The notes: generated by a model from the letters alone, not told the origin. 64,000 nucleotides of DNA from Artocarpus heterophyllus (GCA_025403435.1 CM046350.1:5925512-5989511), one strand, 5' to 3'. Positions 1-14,512 are shown, counted from the stretch's first letter. A program made the numbers and translations.

Positions 1-840
1 CTATAACAAGAAATGTATGTAACATCACCCACATCAACATATGTTCCAAAGGCTTCAAGTGCTGCTCGTTTATCCTTGACCAGCGCTTTAACTCGGGCTC
101 TTTCGACAATCAACGACAGTATAACCATCTACACAAACTAAACATCACAAGGCTTAGCATTTATCATCTTTCATTAATAACCCATATCCTCAAGGCTCAA
201 TATTAAATAGTCCCAAGAAGAAAAAACCACACACACCTGACCGATTTCGCTATCTCCATCGGTTACCAAAACTGCATCCATAATTTCATCTTCACATGCA
301 TTGTCAAAAATGACTTCAGAAATCATTCAAAGACACAAAACAGCACTAATTAAGATTGACAAATATGTGAATTGCTATGTCAGGTTACCCGAATCTTCGT
401 CTTCGTCTTCTACAATGGACCCATCTTTGGGAAGGAGACCGGGTGCCCCATGCCATCTCCTCATCTTGGGACCCCCTAAACAAATAGAAGACTAATTATT
501 GGGATCAAATACTTGTTAACTATAGATATACAACTCGTAAAAGGCTTCAAAAGCCAGGAAATCGGTTCGATACAACAGTATGGTAAAAAGGGCACGAGAT
601 GAAAGAGATGTATATACCTTCGATGTAATCAAGAATTTGGTCGGTGAAGCTGAGTTTCTTCTTTGCCGAGCAACGGAAGAGAAGACGGTTTTTAACGGTG
701 AAGATGGGGAGAAAGGTGGTGTTGAGTGGCCTGGGATATGAGCTGTAATCTGGAAAGGTGAGTAGGGAGGGAGGCGAAGAAAGTGTTGAAGGAAGAAAAC
801 CCGCCTTGGACGGACCGCGTCCTAAGTTTCCCCCGTCCAA
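1..840 (-). CDS. Plastid NAD(P)-binding Rossmann-fold (atypical SDR) protein, N-terminal part
   Basis: Four exons run off the left edge: 618-840, 389-475, 237-313 and about 33-128, all with GT-AG borders and continuous phase. The start at 840 opens a Ser/Pro-rich, acid-poor leader of about 50 residues ending near RCSAKKK, which looks like a chloroplast transit peptide. It is followed by SFTDQILDYIEG, GGPKMRRWHGAPGLLPKDG, an acidic EDEDED stretch, and DAVLVTDGDSEIGQ, a beta-strand plus Gly-rich turn typical of the dinucleotide-binding start of atypical short-chain dehydrogenases. After it comes MVILSLIVERARVKALVKDK, which fits helix and second strand. The reaction cannot be told: the catalytic half lies outside the window. 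I recognise the family from memory only, so the ortholog is left unnamed. It is divergent from the RPS3 gene, with about 1.9 kb between start codons. Confidence 0.72.
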
Positions 841-1134
841 CCGTTACTTCAGTTTAGGCCGCCCCAACCATGGAGGATAAGATAAAATTTGGTGCAAATT
901 TAAGAAAAAATAATAATAACAACAATGTTAGAAGAATGTGCCACTCTACTTTTCTTTTCTTTTTTTTTTTAAGAAATAAATGAATGTGCTTCGACATTTA
1001 TGTTTTTCCGTAAATCATTAAAATAGTATTTTCCTCCAAAAAAACCTTGTTTGAAACGACAGATCGTTTAATATTAATGTTGTTCACCAGCAAAAACGAC
1101 GGCTATGTCTTTTTTTTTTTCTCACATCACTTGT

Positions 1135-1183
1135 AAAAACTATATGTCGTTTGTTTCATAACCAAATAAACGACATAGTTTTT
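1135..1183. repeat. Inverted repeat (hairpin) with TGTCGTTT / AAACGACA arms
   Basis: The arm at 1135-1152 ends in TGTCGTTT and the arm at 1168-1183 starts AAACGACATAG. They are complementary over about 16 bases with one two-base bulge, around a 15-base loop. Further AACGAC and GTCGTTT pieces lie at 1056-1075 and 1094-1100. It is probably the remains of a small palindromic transposon. Confidence 0.5.
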
Positions 1184-2108
1184 CTCTTAAAGTTTGTCCC
1201 TGACATGTTGTTTTAAAAGACCGGGCCAACTATTCTGCCTGAACAGTACAGGCCCAATCCCAATCAACACCTAGTAAAAATGACACAACGTGACAATTTT
1301 TCAAGAAGCGGCTTAAAATTTGTCTTTCTTTTATAAATATCATGTGGATATATATATATATATATACATATCTTTTTTTGAATTGCATGTATTGAGAATT
1401 CAAAACAACCCTTTAAGTAGACTTTATCATGTATTTAATTTTTTTAACAAATCTTTTTATTTTTCTCATAGTTGAGTCATTGAAAAAGAAATATAATATT
1501 AGAGAAATATGTACTTAACTAATTACAATGCAACTTAAACAAAAAAAATCATTAGTTTCATCAAATTACTTACAATATAATTCCCCCCAAAAAAAAAGAA
1601 GCAACATATCATTAACTTAATGTAATATTGTTTGTATTACCAATCTATAACATTAGCACAACATAAATAAGAAGTATCATTATCACTTAAAGTTTTAAAA
1701 AATGAATGTAATTAAGTGCTATTATCATTACATGTCATTAACTTAATGATATATCAATTATATAACCAATAAGACACACAAAAAGACTTAATAAATACTA
1801 TATTATTAATTTAATTAATATCACAAAAAATAAATTTATCATTATCACTTGAAGTATTGAAAAATGAATATCATTACGTATCATTAATTTAATGATATAT
1901 AAATTATATAAATTGTATGACACATAAAAAAACTTAATAAATACCATGTTATTTATTTAATTACAACACTCTAATTCTAATTTTTTAGTAAATCGTGATT
2001 CCAATTTGTCAGTAAAAAACCCCATCTTTCAACTGAGGAAATTTTAAAATCTGTATTTTGGATATCAATTTAAATTTAAACAACAAATATCATAATTTTA
2101 GGAGTTTT

Positions 2109-2565
2109 TTTAAATATAATGATATCATAATTCGTTTAAAATCTTAAATACTTATATTATCATTATTCTAAAAAATAAATTAAAACTAATAATATCATTC
2201 TTTGTATATAAGCATTGAAATGTATAAAAAATATGCATAAATTGAAGATATATTTTGGCTTTACAAATAAAAAAATAAAAAGCTGCATCTCATTAACCCT
2301 TAACACCTACGCTTTTCATTCATTCATATGCAAATATTTTAAATATAATAATATCGTTTAAAACCTTAAATACTTATATTATTATTATTTTAAAAAATAA
2401 ATTAAAACTAATAATATCTTTTTTTGTATATAAGCATTCGAACGTATAAAAAATATGCACAGATTGAAGCTATATTTTAACTTTACAAATAAAAAATAAA
2501 TAAATAAAGCCGCATCTCATTAACCCTTAACACCTGCGCTTTTTCATTGATTCGTACGCAAATAC
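2109..2565 (+). repeat. 229-bp tandem duplication in the RPS3 promoter
   Basis: Copy 1 (2109-2337) and copy 2 (2338-2565) align nearly end to end. Both carry CGTTTAAAA, TTGTATATAAGCATT and CTCATTAACCCTTAACACC, and both end in a GCAAATA word. Differences are scattered substitutions and short indels, so the duplication is not very recent. Copy 2 ends just before the presumed RPS3 transcript start, so the gene has two copies of its proximal promoter. Confidence 0.8.
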
Positions 2566-2777
2566 TCGATCGCGGACATTAGTCTTCTAATCTCAGCCGT
2601 CGATTGTGACTCTTCGCCCCCGTCGGATCATCCAGGATCAGGATCAGGTACCTCCAATCTCTGTCGCTCATATCAGCATTCTAGGGTTCTCTTCTCTCAA
2701 AAGTTTATACTTCATCACGGGCAGTGCCGCAGACCTGTTCCGAATCCGAATTGCAAATCGCAGCAGTCATACCAACC

Positions 2778-4914
<2,137 letters not shown>

Positions 4915-6190
4915 ATTTCTTTCTTCTCCTCATTATCTTTTAGCTTGCAGTGTTCGGGTTAAGGGTCAAATTTAAAAAGCTTATATAGACGTTTTCTTTT
5001 CTTTTCTTTCTTTCTTTCATTTTTTTTTTTTTGAGTTGAGGATATAGATATTTAAGTGTTTGCTTCATGTAGTTGCGTTGAGCTAAACTGTTGGTCTGAT
5101 TAAGTTTTGTCCTATTTAAAATTTTCGCAATGTGCTCCTGATGGACTATGAGTCCCGTGTTATGGGCAAAATCTGCAAAATCTATTTTATTCTGAATGAC
5201 ATGTTGAAGGGATCTCTTTTTCTTTTTTTTTGATTTTGTACTTGGTTGAGTTGGTGAAAAGGCCACGAGCTTAGGATGGACTTGTGACGGGTGTTCTCTT
5301 CATTTCTCATCTTCAAGTCTCGAATTGTAAAACCCTTTGGTATAAAGTACCTACCGCTAAGGCCTTGTCATGACATGATTCAGATTGTCGTATCTTGAGT
5401 AAACGTGTGCTTGTAGACTCTTTTGAGCTTTAAAGGGTGTTTGAACCGTAGTTTTATTTTATCAATTATAACTATAAATAATTTAAAATTTTTAACTTTT
5501 TTAATAAAGAGTAAAAAAGTATTATAATATAAAGCTTTAACATGTTATATTTCTTAAACTTAAAATATCAATTACAAGAGCTTTCAAACGGAAGCTTAAG
5601 AGGAGCCGTAAAATGGGTGACGAAAGGAGTGCAAGGTTTATTCCTATGAAAGGTTTTGATGGTTAATTTGGAACCATTTCATCTGTGTTAATAATATATA
5701 TTTCTTAATTTTATTTTTTTTGAATAAAGCTTAATTTTATTTTAAAGTCATTCTATTTCGTCAAACTTATTGTTTGGAAACACGCAATTAAGGAATATTA
5801 TTGAACAAACAAAATTATTGAACAAGCTCGAAAAAGAAAAAAGAACTGTAATCGGAGCAAAACAAATAAAGAAAAACAAATAAAGAAAAAGACAATTGAA
5901 ACAGTGTTTATTCATTGAAAAAAAAACTTAAAAGAGTATTTAAGAAGTGTATTTAAAATTAAAATTTTTAAAATAAAAATTATAATATATAAAAATTTTA
6001 AAATTTTATTTTATATCAACAAAAAATTTTAATTAAAATTGATTATGCTAAACGCCACCACGTGATGGCGTATCAAAAATTTATGTCAACTAGGAATATT
6101 ATTTGGTTGACCGATAGCAGCGTCAATAAATAAAACATAGGTTTTTTTTCCCTAGTAGTTCTCATAATTTTTTCAAAAAGAAATAGAAAA
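4915..6190. other. RPS3 3' UTR and intergenic AT-rich DNA with a MITE-like insertion
   Basis: 4915 to about 5250 probably holds the 3' UTR, with long T runs. A MITE-like segment lies near 5435-5590 (GGGTGTTTGAACC at the left, CTTTCAAACG at the right). Its AATATAAAGCTTT core recurs elsewhere in the window. The rest is AT-rich with no coding exon seen. Confidence 0.45.
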
Positions 6191-6533
6191 AGAAAAGGAG
6201 TGAACAGCAGAAACGTCGAGAGTCGAAGCATTACACCCAGGCCCGGACTTCACGCCTCATTATTGGACTTACTTTATATCAAGCTTCGAGTCCGGAACCG
6301 CAAGGTTGCAAACACGGCGTATTAAGAAAGCAAGCCAAAAAAAACGTTTTTGCAGAGACTCTCGCACGGTCACATCAATCCGATTGTCCTCTTAACATTT
6401 CTGCTTTCGTGCCTCAAAAGCTTCTTCCTTCTTTTTCCTCACTCGGTTTCCCCAACTCAGTCTCCGACGCTCTGACACGGATTCCCGCTCGTGAAGACAG
6501 GGTCGACTCGCTCACCACTCTCACCAGTCCTAT
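6190..6533 (+). promoter_or_regulatory. Probable 5' UTR exon of the TRF-like gene
   Basis: This stretch is less AT-rich than its surroundings and CT-rich near 6360-6530. It ends in ATG|GTCAGC, a possible splice donor at 6534 that could join an acceptor TTACAG at 7087-7092, giving a roughly 560-bp intron in the 5' UTR. This is inference from splice signals; the true transcript start is not known. Confidence 0.4.
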
Positions 6534-7111
6534 GGTCAGCCCAGCTCCTTTAATTTATCTTCGCTGCTAAGTTTTCGGCCTTTTTTCTTTTTGCATTTTG
6601 TGATTGTTCGTGTAAATTTCAGCATTTGAGACTAATTTTAGCTTCATTTTCTCTTAATTATTCAATATAATGATAATTTCTTGAGCAATTTGTATTTCGT
6701 TGTTCTTAGAGGAAATTTAGTTTGCTTGGTTTCTTGCTTTTTTCTGCTTATTTTCGCAAATTTTAATCTGCTGATATATATGTATATATTTCCAAAAATT
6801 AAAAAAAAAATAAACGAGAGTACTGAATTTTGAGTTCAAATTTTGTTCATGTTTTTTTTCGAAGTGTAGTACATGAGCTTAAACTTTATTTATTCGATAT
6901 GTTTTAGTTTAAATAAGGTAAGCATTTACCCTTATTCAATTACTTCCTAATTTTGCATGTTTCTTTTTGGGTAATATTTTGGCATAATTGTTTCCGTAGC
7001 CAGTATTTTTAAAGGTCTAAATTCACTGAAAATAGGAAAAGAATTAACTCTATTTATTTATTTAATTTTTATTTTGTCCTTGTGGGGTTACAGTTTTTGT
7101 ATTTGAGTTGC

Positions 7112-7150
7112 ATGTGGTGGATGTTCCATGGATATAGTGGTTGGAGTTGA
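7112..7150 (+). promoter_or_regulatory. Upstream ORF overlapping the TRF-like start codon
   Basis: An ATG at 7112 opens a 12-codon frame (MWWMFHGYSGWS, stop at 7148-7150) that overlaps the main start at 7128 in another frame. If the proposed leader intron ends at 7092, this uORF is in the mature mRNA and scanning ribosomes meet it first, which would lower translation of the main frame. Confidence 0.45.
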
Positions 7151-10100
7151 CAACAATGACGAAGGGAAGTTTGGGGAATGTGGGGTTGAGAAGAGTAGCT
7201 CCTGTTTGTCTTCGCCAAGGCATATTGCTGATCCAGTTGTATACAAGCTCGTTCGGGTATTTCGTTACTATTTATGTCTTGTTGATTTTGTAGAATAGGA
7301 ACTGTTGTTGCTTTTGCGTTTCCTGTCTCACTTATTAATTGCGACATTTCTTTTCTCAAGGGGCATAAAATGCTGATTTTAAATTAGGGTAATGCTATGC
7401 ATGTTTACTAATTTTGGATACCAAATGATGTGGTAGTTGACTTGTCAAAATATAATTGGTAAATGAAATTTGAAATAGCGTTTGTAGCATTATTCTTAGG
7501 GCGCATTTACTTCGCATGAAAGGGAAAGGGAGAACTAGGAGTCATTTTCTTTTTAATTTAATCATGTTTACTTAAAAAATTAGTAATGTGAGTTTAGTGT
7601 GTTCTGTATAATTTAAAAAATGAAGAAAGGGATTGATATTTCTTGCATCATCCCTTTTGAATGAATGCCAAATTTACTTCGATACCCTTAAATTTAAATG
7701 TTATAATTCGATAATTTGTTAATTATGTAAAAGGATATTTTAGTAATTAGATTGATAAGATCACCATTCTTTATTCTAAAAAAGAAATTGAATTTTTTCC
7801 CACGCACCATCTAATTTATAAGTAAACACTATAAAAGGACATCAATGATCTTATTCTTCTTAATTTACTTGCCTTTCTAATCTCATTACTTTTCCTTTAT
7901 GGTTTGGTAAACACACCCTTTGTATCGAAATCTGACTTCTGTTCCAATTGGTGAGTGGGACAAGTTTTAGATGAGTTATGCAAATTTAGAGTAGACAAAA
8001 CCTGGTCTTTAATAATTTAGAGAAACTTTCTATGACCACGTTTAACTTGTCGATTTTTCTTATTATCTCCTTGTGTGGTATATGTGACTTACAAAATGGG
8101 AATGGTCGCCATTATTTGATAAGTAAATTGATTTTGGTGTATGTTGTTGCAATCGTTTGCTCGGGATTAATTATAAGACAACCTATGTGAATTCATATTT
8201 AGATACACTTTTGTTTGTTATGGAAGCATCATGAGATGATTGCTTCTTATTTTGTCACTTTCTCATACATGGGACTTGGGTTGGCTTACATGTTGTATAG
8301 GTTGATGGTGATGGGAGATTCGTGCCTGCAACAGATGATGAAGTAATGGAGGTTGAGGACTTTCTTGTAGATGACAAGACAGAAATGATTGATGCTACGG
8401 ACATTGGAAATACTGTAGAGTGCACATCCAATGAAGGGTCTGACCCTGGGAAGCATCAATTGGAGGTCTCAGAAGGTATGCATAGATAAAATACATGTAG
8501 CAGATTTAAGAATTATGGCTTTGGTAGACTTATGTATTTTTCATTTTGCGTGGCATATTATTTTGATTTAATGAACTAGAAGGCTTGTATTCATGCTGAT
8601 TGAACAATATATGCTAGGTTTGTTGCATTCTGAGAACACAGAAGCTGATGCACAAAAATTTACTTCAGAATTTGAGGTATTGGTTTCCTTCTTTTCTTGT
8701 TATTCTCAAGTTAAAATGTGGAAGCTGTTTGTGTTTCAGCATAAATTGAATGACTACCATATGAACCATACTTGTTCAGCTTCTACTATTATAGTTAATC
8801 ACACCAAAATATACTTTAGAAAGAGTATGTAATAAAAAGAAAGATTTTAAATACACTTTGATGAAAGGTTATTTAATTAAGGTATTAATAGTGGTATCAT
8901 TATTGTGATCTGCTTAAAAGTAGTTCTCTTCCCATGTGGTTCATTTAGTTCACTAGTTCACTGATGTTGATGACGATATATTGTTTTTGTCTTATTTTAT
9001 TTTTCTTTGCTTGTTTTTTGGCAAATATAGATTAACTAGTTATTTATTATCTTGGTTCCTTCTTAACCTCCAAAAAATCTCATGTAGAGCACTGAAGAGG
9101 TATCACAAAAGGTTAAAGAGGAAGGGATCCTTGGTGGATCTCCTGATGATTCTTCTGCTTGCATGAATGTAGACAGCAAGTGCTTTGATCAGTGTGATGA
9201 ATTGCCTGCTACTGAAGAGAAGCTACATTTTGAAATTCCTATGCAGGAAACTGTTCCTTCATCAGCAGTGAGTGTAAATGACTGCTGTAATAATTTGTCT
9301 GAGACCATCGGGAAGATATCTAAACCTCCAGATGGACAACTGGAAAGTGGCTTATCAACTTCTGCTGCTTGCAATAATTCAAAGCCTGATTTTTCAAAGT
9401 TAAAGGGGGAAATATGCTTAGACAACCTATCAATTAGAGAGCTTCATGAATTGTTTAAAGCAACTTTTGGGCGGGAAACTACTGTCAAAGATAAGTTGTG
9501 GCTTAAGAGGAGGATTGCAATGGGATTAACTAACTCTTGCGATGTTGCTACGACAACTTTCACAATTAAAGATAACAAATTGGTGAATAAGAGAAATGAA
9601 GAAAACTGTAAGAGTACAAATGGTGCATTCGCTGAGGGGTCAAGTGTTGAAGCAATGTGTGTCAGCCCCAAGAATTCACCAACTAACCATGGTAGTCAAA
9701 CAGAAGATCATCAAACTGCTTCAGCTGACAGGGTCAATGACAATGCAGAATTTGATACTGGTACTGATGGTCTTCGCACAGAACAGAGAGCTGCCAAACG
9801 AGTACGGAAGCCCACAAGGAGATACATTGAAGAACTTTCTGAAGCTGAAAATAGAGATTGTAGCTCAAAAGTGCAGAGTTCAGTCAAAAATATGGGATGT
9901 GGACAGGTATCCCAAAAATTTTGTCTTGGGCCTGTCAAAAGTGTCTCCTTAAATAAGAGAATCATGTTGACACGGTTGGACTCTCTTGGTGGGTCTGGGA
10001 TTCAGGTTCCTTGTGTTTCTCGGGTTCGAAGAAGTCGTCCTAGGAAAAATATAAAGGCCCTTATGGTACGTACAATTCTCATGTGGCTTAGTTCATTGAT

Positions 10101-12127
10101 TGTTGCTTCTAATATATAGAAAATCCAGGTTTGACTTTTTGCATCTTTTAAGTGCGGGATCAAAAAGCCTAGCAAAGAATGATTGTTGCATGTTGATATT
10201 CCAATTATAGGATGTAAGAAAGGAATGAATGGAAGTTTGGCTTTCGTTTTAACAAATATACTAGCTTCATGAAACTCGAGCATGTCTTGATTTTGAAATA
10301 CAGGCTATTAAGCTTGTAATATTTTCATATCGTTAAAAGAGTCTTAAGATTTTTAATAGGCTATTTCCGGTAAATCATTAGTATTAAATTTAAGTAGTGC
10401 AAGACATTGTTCTCCTGACAAAGAAACTGAAGTTGCTCAACTGCAATTTAATAGAAATTCCATCCGAGTAGTTGGGGCATGGCGGCTGAAGTCGTGAAGG
10501 TCCTTGCATTGCCTAGTTCTCAACCAGATAGTGAGTGTACGGATAAAGTATTAAAGTCCAGATCCGCTTCTGAACAGACTGAGCCACTGGTGAGAGCAAC
10601 GTCGCATATATGATATTATTTCAATCCTCTTGTCAGTTTGATTTTTTTCTTTAAAGTGCTTTACTCCTGCAAGCGGGATGCAGAAGAAGTGGCACTCTCT
10701 TTCACGCCATGCTCCGTAACATGCTTCTATTTCTATCTCTTTATAATTTAGTTTTACTACATTCCAATTAATTGAAGCTAGATGTTCAGTACTTTTAATT
10801 TGGTTTGTAATTGTTGAAATTATGTTTGAACTTTTATAACACATCTAGCTTATGGTGGAGGTTGGTATAGTGTTGATGTTTGTGATAGGACTGTGCTTTA
10901 CTGGTTCTTGGTCTTCCATACACGAGAGATATATGCGTAATCTAAGCTCGAATGTGTTCTATATGCTGATTTTTTTTATCTTGTGTAGCTCACCTCTGAG
11001 ACAGAGAAAGATAAGCAATGTTTGACGATGGGCAAAGTTCAACTGGGGAAGAAATTGGGTCAAAGACACACAGATTCATCTGAAGACACTTCAGATGATA
11101 ATGTAGCAACTGTTCCTACCCCCAAAGGTGGAGTGAGAAGGAAACATCATAGAGGTTGGACTCTTGTTGAGGTTATGAAATTGGTCGAGGGTGTATCCAA
11201 ATGCGGTGCTGGGCGGTGGTCTGAGATCAAAAAGCTTGCCTTTGCATCCTATTCCTACCGCACTTCAGTTGACCTCAAGGTACGTCTTCTCATCAGTTTG
11301 TTACTACCTCATAAGAAGTTGATTATGCTTCAAAATTGTATTGAGGTTGAGTAGGCTTAAATCTGATTTTCTGTTGTAGGACAAGTGGAGGAACCTGCTG
11401 AAAGCTAGCTTTGCACAGACACCTCCTGATGAGGGAGTGAGTACTCCTTATCTTGTTTTCCTTTATTTTTCCCGAATTTCACGAGGGTAGACACGTGCAT
11501 TCTGTGACCGCTTTGCTCAGCATTTAATATTTTTGCATAAGGTTTGGAAATGTAATATTTCCTTTCATATTCTTCCCTCTGTTTACGCTCTAGCCTCTTG
11601 AAAGTTGGTACCTTAACCTTATCTCCACAAGTTTTCTAAACTTTTAATTGCTACTGCTGTTAGCAATGACTGTTTCATTCTCTGATAGAATGAACATGTG
11701 AATGAGTTTTGCCCGCTTTGATCTTGACCTGTTATGCTATTTCCAGAATATTTTATAGATTTTGTTGGTGGCATACAGAAAACTAAACCTCGGTCTATAA
11801 ATTTTTTTTTTAAAAAAAAAAACCTCCACACAATCCAACGACAAACAAAACAAAGCCTCAGTTGCTTCGCCAAGCTTTGTAAATTAATTTGCTTTAGTCT
11901 TGTGATTTTTCTTTCTGTTATAAGAAGTAAGTTTTCTTTTTGTTCCGTGGACAACGTTGCAGATGAATTCTCGGAAACATGCAGCAGTCCCCATCCCAGC
12001 CCCCATTTTGTTGCGAGTGAGGGAGCTTGCAGAGATGCACTCTCAGGTTCCTCCAAATCCGGACTCAAACCGTCTGGGAGGTGTTAGTGGGAGAAGTATG
12101 CATCAAACACGGTCGGGTTACTTGTAA
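7128..12127 (+). CDS. TRF-like (TRFL) Myb/telobox DNA-binding protein
   Basis: Eight coding exons: 7128-7256, 8301-8475, 8618-8676, 9088-10065, 10455-10589, 10989-11279, 11380-11436, 11963-12127. All keep phase and give 662 residues. The N-terminal half is acidic and low-complexity. A plant-conserved block LHELFKATFGRE...KDKLWLKRRIAMG lies at about 235-275, and a basic patch AAKRVRKPTRRYIEELSE follows. Near the C-terminus (about 543-613) is a single Myb/SANT repeat, HRGWTLVEVMKLVEG...GRWSEIKK, ending in the telobox signature VDLKDKWRNLLKASF. It is followed by the family motif RKHAAVPIPAPILLRVREL. Single-Myb telobox proteins bind telomere-type TTTAGGG repeats or telo-box promoters, but this subfamily lacks the Myb extension seen in true telomere binders, so telomere binding is not certain. 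Exon 5 is the least certain. Confidence 0.88.
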
Positions 12128-12891
12128 CATTGTAAATAACTGCCATTTTAACTGTCTAAATAGGAAATAAAAGTACCAAATTGTAAGCGCTGATAATCGA
12201 AACATTATGCCGATGCTTTGTATGGATTGCAGGTTGTAGGCATCAAGTTAGGAAATGCCAAGCTTTCTCAAATATCTCTCTCAGTCGATTCTACTAGCCA
12301 CTGGCAAATTATTTAGCGTTCACGTCGCCATCCCCCATTTGAGTGACGGGGGCTTTGTTGTTAAGCGGTAAAAACAGGGACACCGAGTTGGCAAGAATAA
12401 CAAGATTGCATCTCGTCGACTTTCGTAGTCGTGTGATGTGTTCTTATGACGATGTTGGAAAATGGGCGGATTATTTTCAAAATCACTATTAAACTAAGTC
12501 AACAACGTCATCTATCTTTTTTCCCTTTTCTTTTAATAACATTCTTTAGCCCTTGAACTTTAAAACGTTTGCAAAAATATGTCTGACTTTGAAATCTAAT
12601 TTCAAAATATGAGCTTTTCTAAAGGAAAATATAAGCTGTAAAGCTGTAACTGATATAAAAAATATAATTATATATTTAAAATTTATTTTGATATTTGATT
12701 TCTCTGTATGTACGTATGTTTTAGAATATTAAAATAACAAGTGACTGCCTTCCCAAGTCGGACCAGGCAATTGCCCTCCGCTCACCTCCTTGCGGTGAGC
12801 CCACCCCGCCCCTCCCTTGGCTTTGGGTTTCTCTCTTGCTCTACCCTGCATCTCGGTTATCCGGAAACTTCTGTGAACACCATCAACATCA

Positions 12892-12989
12892 AGTTCAACC
12901 ATGGCTACAAGAGACGTTGAAGGTGCAACGACTAAGCTCTAGTTCAACCCTGGTTATAAGAGACATTGAAGGTGCAACGGTTTAGCTAC
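12892..12989 (+). repeat. Tandem duplication, 49-bp unit, two copies
   Basis: The word AGTTCAACC opens both copies (12892 and 12941). Each continues GGCTACAAGAGACGTTGAAG or its close variant, then GTGCAACG. The copies differ by a few substitutions. It is not in any recognised gene. Confidence 0.75.
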
Positions 12990-13037
12990 CGTGGGCATCA
13001 TATGCACCGTTTGGACCCGTGACGCTGACAGTGCAGA

Positions 13038-13155
13038 GGCCATGGTCCGGTTGTGTTCCCTTGCCATTGCGAGAAAAAGAAATTGATGGAGTTAGGCCAT
13101 GGTCCGGTTGTGCTCCCTTTGCCATTGCGAGAAAAAAGAAATTGATGGAGTTAGA
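13038..13155 (+). repeat. Tandem duplication, 57-60-bp unit, two copies
   Basis: Copies start at 13038 and 13095 with GGCCATGGTCCGGTTGTG and end in AAATTGATGGAGTTAG. They differ by one substitution and single-base indels in T and A runs, so the duplication is young. It lies 50 bp beyond the other tandem pair but shares no sequence with it. Confidence 0.8.
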
Positions 13156-14206
13156 CTCATTAACGTTTCGAAATTTAGAGGGACTGAGTGGCGTAGTAAC
13201 ACTAATAGCATTTCATAAATAAACTAAAGAGGACATTATTGGATAAATAAACTAAATAGGAAGTTGAACATTGTTATGACGTTTGTTAAGACGTTCTCTT
13301 TTCTAGGAAAAAAAGAAACGCCGCACATATCCCTTACCTTTTATAATATATGTTTGTGAAATGAGTTGAAACTGAAAGTTAGCATACTTTTGTTTTCCAT
13401 TGTAGCATATGAGAGTTTTATATTGTTTGAGTTGGAACTAAGTTTGTCAAGCACTACACAAATTATGTTAAACATAGTAAGTGCGTGATATTCTTAAAAA
13501 CTATGGGGAAAGAAGAAACATTTTAATAAAAAAATTCTAATTAAAAAATTAAAGCGTAGGTTTTAAAACATTTGAAGTAAATAGCATATTTACTAAATAC
13601 ACTATTGACTTAAAATATTTTTATTAAATTTACTTCTTCTTCTTCTTTCTTTTTTTTTTTTTTAAGGTTTAGGCCTTCATAAGCATTCAAGGAATTTTCG
13701 ATTTGGGCCTCTCCAATTTGTGCAAACAGATGATATCTGTTTTTTCATTCTGTAGAGCTTATATGCTTAATATATAGTAAAAATTACATAATCTGTCTAT
13801 TTTTTAAAGAGTGAATTACATAATCTGTCCATAATTAAATACAAAACCATTTTGAAGACCTCTCTAATAAATAAAACAATTTTATATTTAAACCCGATTT
13901 CTACATTTGTTTCTTCATAAAACTCTATCTCTTTAGTGAAACATAATTAGTTCTCTTTTTCTTATATTTTAAAACTATGTTTCAGAGAACAACCAAACCA
14001 AATTTCAAAAACTACATCAACACCATTTCGAAAAATTCTCATTTTTAATTCATTGTTGAAATGCTCTGAAATGGACCCATAAATTCTGCTATTTTTATAG
14101 AAAAATGCCAGGTAATATGTGCATATATACTCAAACTTATGGTCTATTTGGTTCGCAAGATCAAGCATAAATTTTTTACAGAAATTCAAATATTTTCGGG
14201 TGAAAG

Positions 14207-14512
14207 TGGCGCAACGGAAGTGTTTTCTAAATGAAACAGGGAAAGAAAACTTAAGAACAAACTCACAAAATTTAATAATTGGGAATAAATCTGATTATTG
14301 ACCAATCATACTCCAAAACAATTACAATGAGCCTTTATATAGTGTTTGTAAGAAAGTAAAATAATAGTCTAAATAGAAGTAGAATAATAGTCTAAATAGA
14401 AAAATAATAAAAATTCTAATAATAATCTGAATAGGTAATCCTAATAATAATCTGAATAATAATTCTAATAATAATCTGAATAGAAAACTACTAATCTCTA
14501 TATACTACATCA
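14207..14512 (-). repeat. 3' LTR of the gypsy element
   Basis: 306 bp, starting TGATGTAGTATATAG in element orientation and ending in GCGCCA. It contains several AATAATAATCTGAATAG-type repeats. The last codons of the upstream open frame read into the LTR start. Confidence 0.88.

Larger units (their letters stand above)
841..2777. other. Intergenic region between divergent genes, with both promoters
   Basis: AT-rich DNA between the SDR gene (left) and RPS3 (right). GGCCCAAT near 1251 resembles the GGCCCA/TGGGCC elements common in promoters of translation genes. It also holds a short (TA)n tract near 1350, a hairpin (1135-1183) and a 229-bp tandem duplication (2109-2565), listed separately. About 2590-2777 should be RPS3 5' UTR; CTAGGGTTC near 2680 is telo-box-like. 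No coding exon is visible. Confidence 0.6.
12128..14201. other. Intergenic region between the TRF-like gene and the gypsy element
   Basis: 12128 to about 12480 is the likely 3' UTR. About 12740-13160 is less AT-rich and carries two separate short tandem duplications (listed). GCATATGAGAGTTTTATATT near 13405 matches the dispersed MITE-like motif. 13450-14201 is AT-rich with nothing recognisable. Confidence 0.45.

Noticed and set aside
5265..5410. Possible SINE (AAGTCTCGAATTG as B box)
   Set aside because: The B box match is weak, and there is no A box at proper spacing and no tail.
9189..9965. Minus-strand frames under the large TRF-like exon
   Set aside because: They mirror a true coding exon that is in frame with the neighbouring exons and contains family motifs.
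12757..12780. TCGGACCAGGC resembles the start of miR166
   Set aside because: Only the first 11 bases agree; the 3' half differs and I could not find a complementary arm forming a precursor hairpin.
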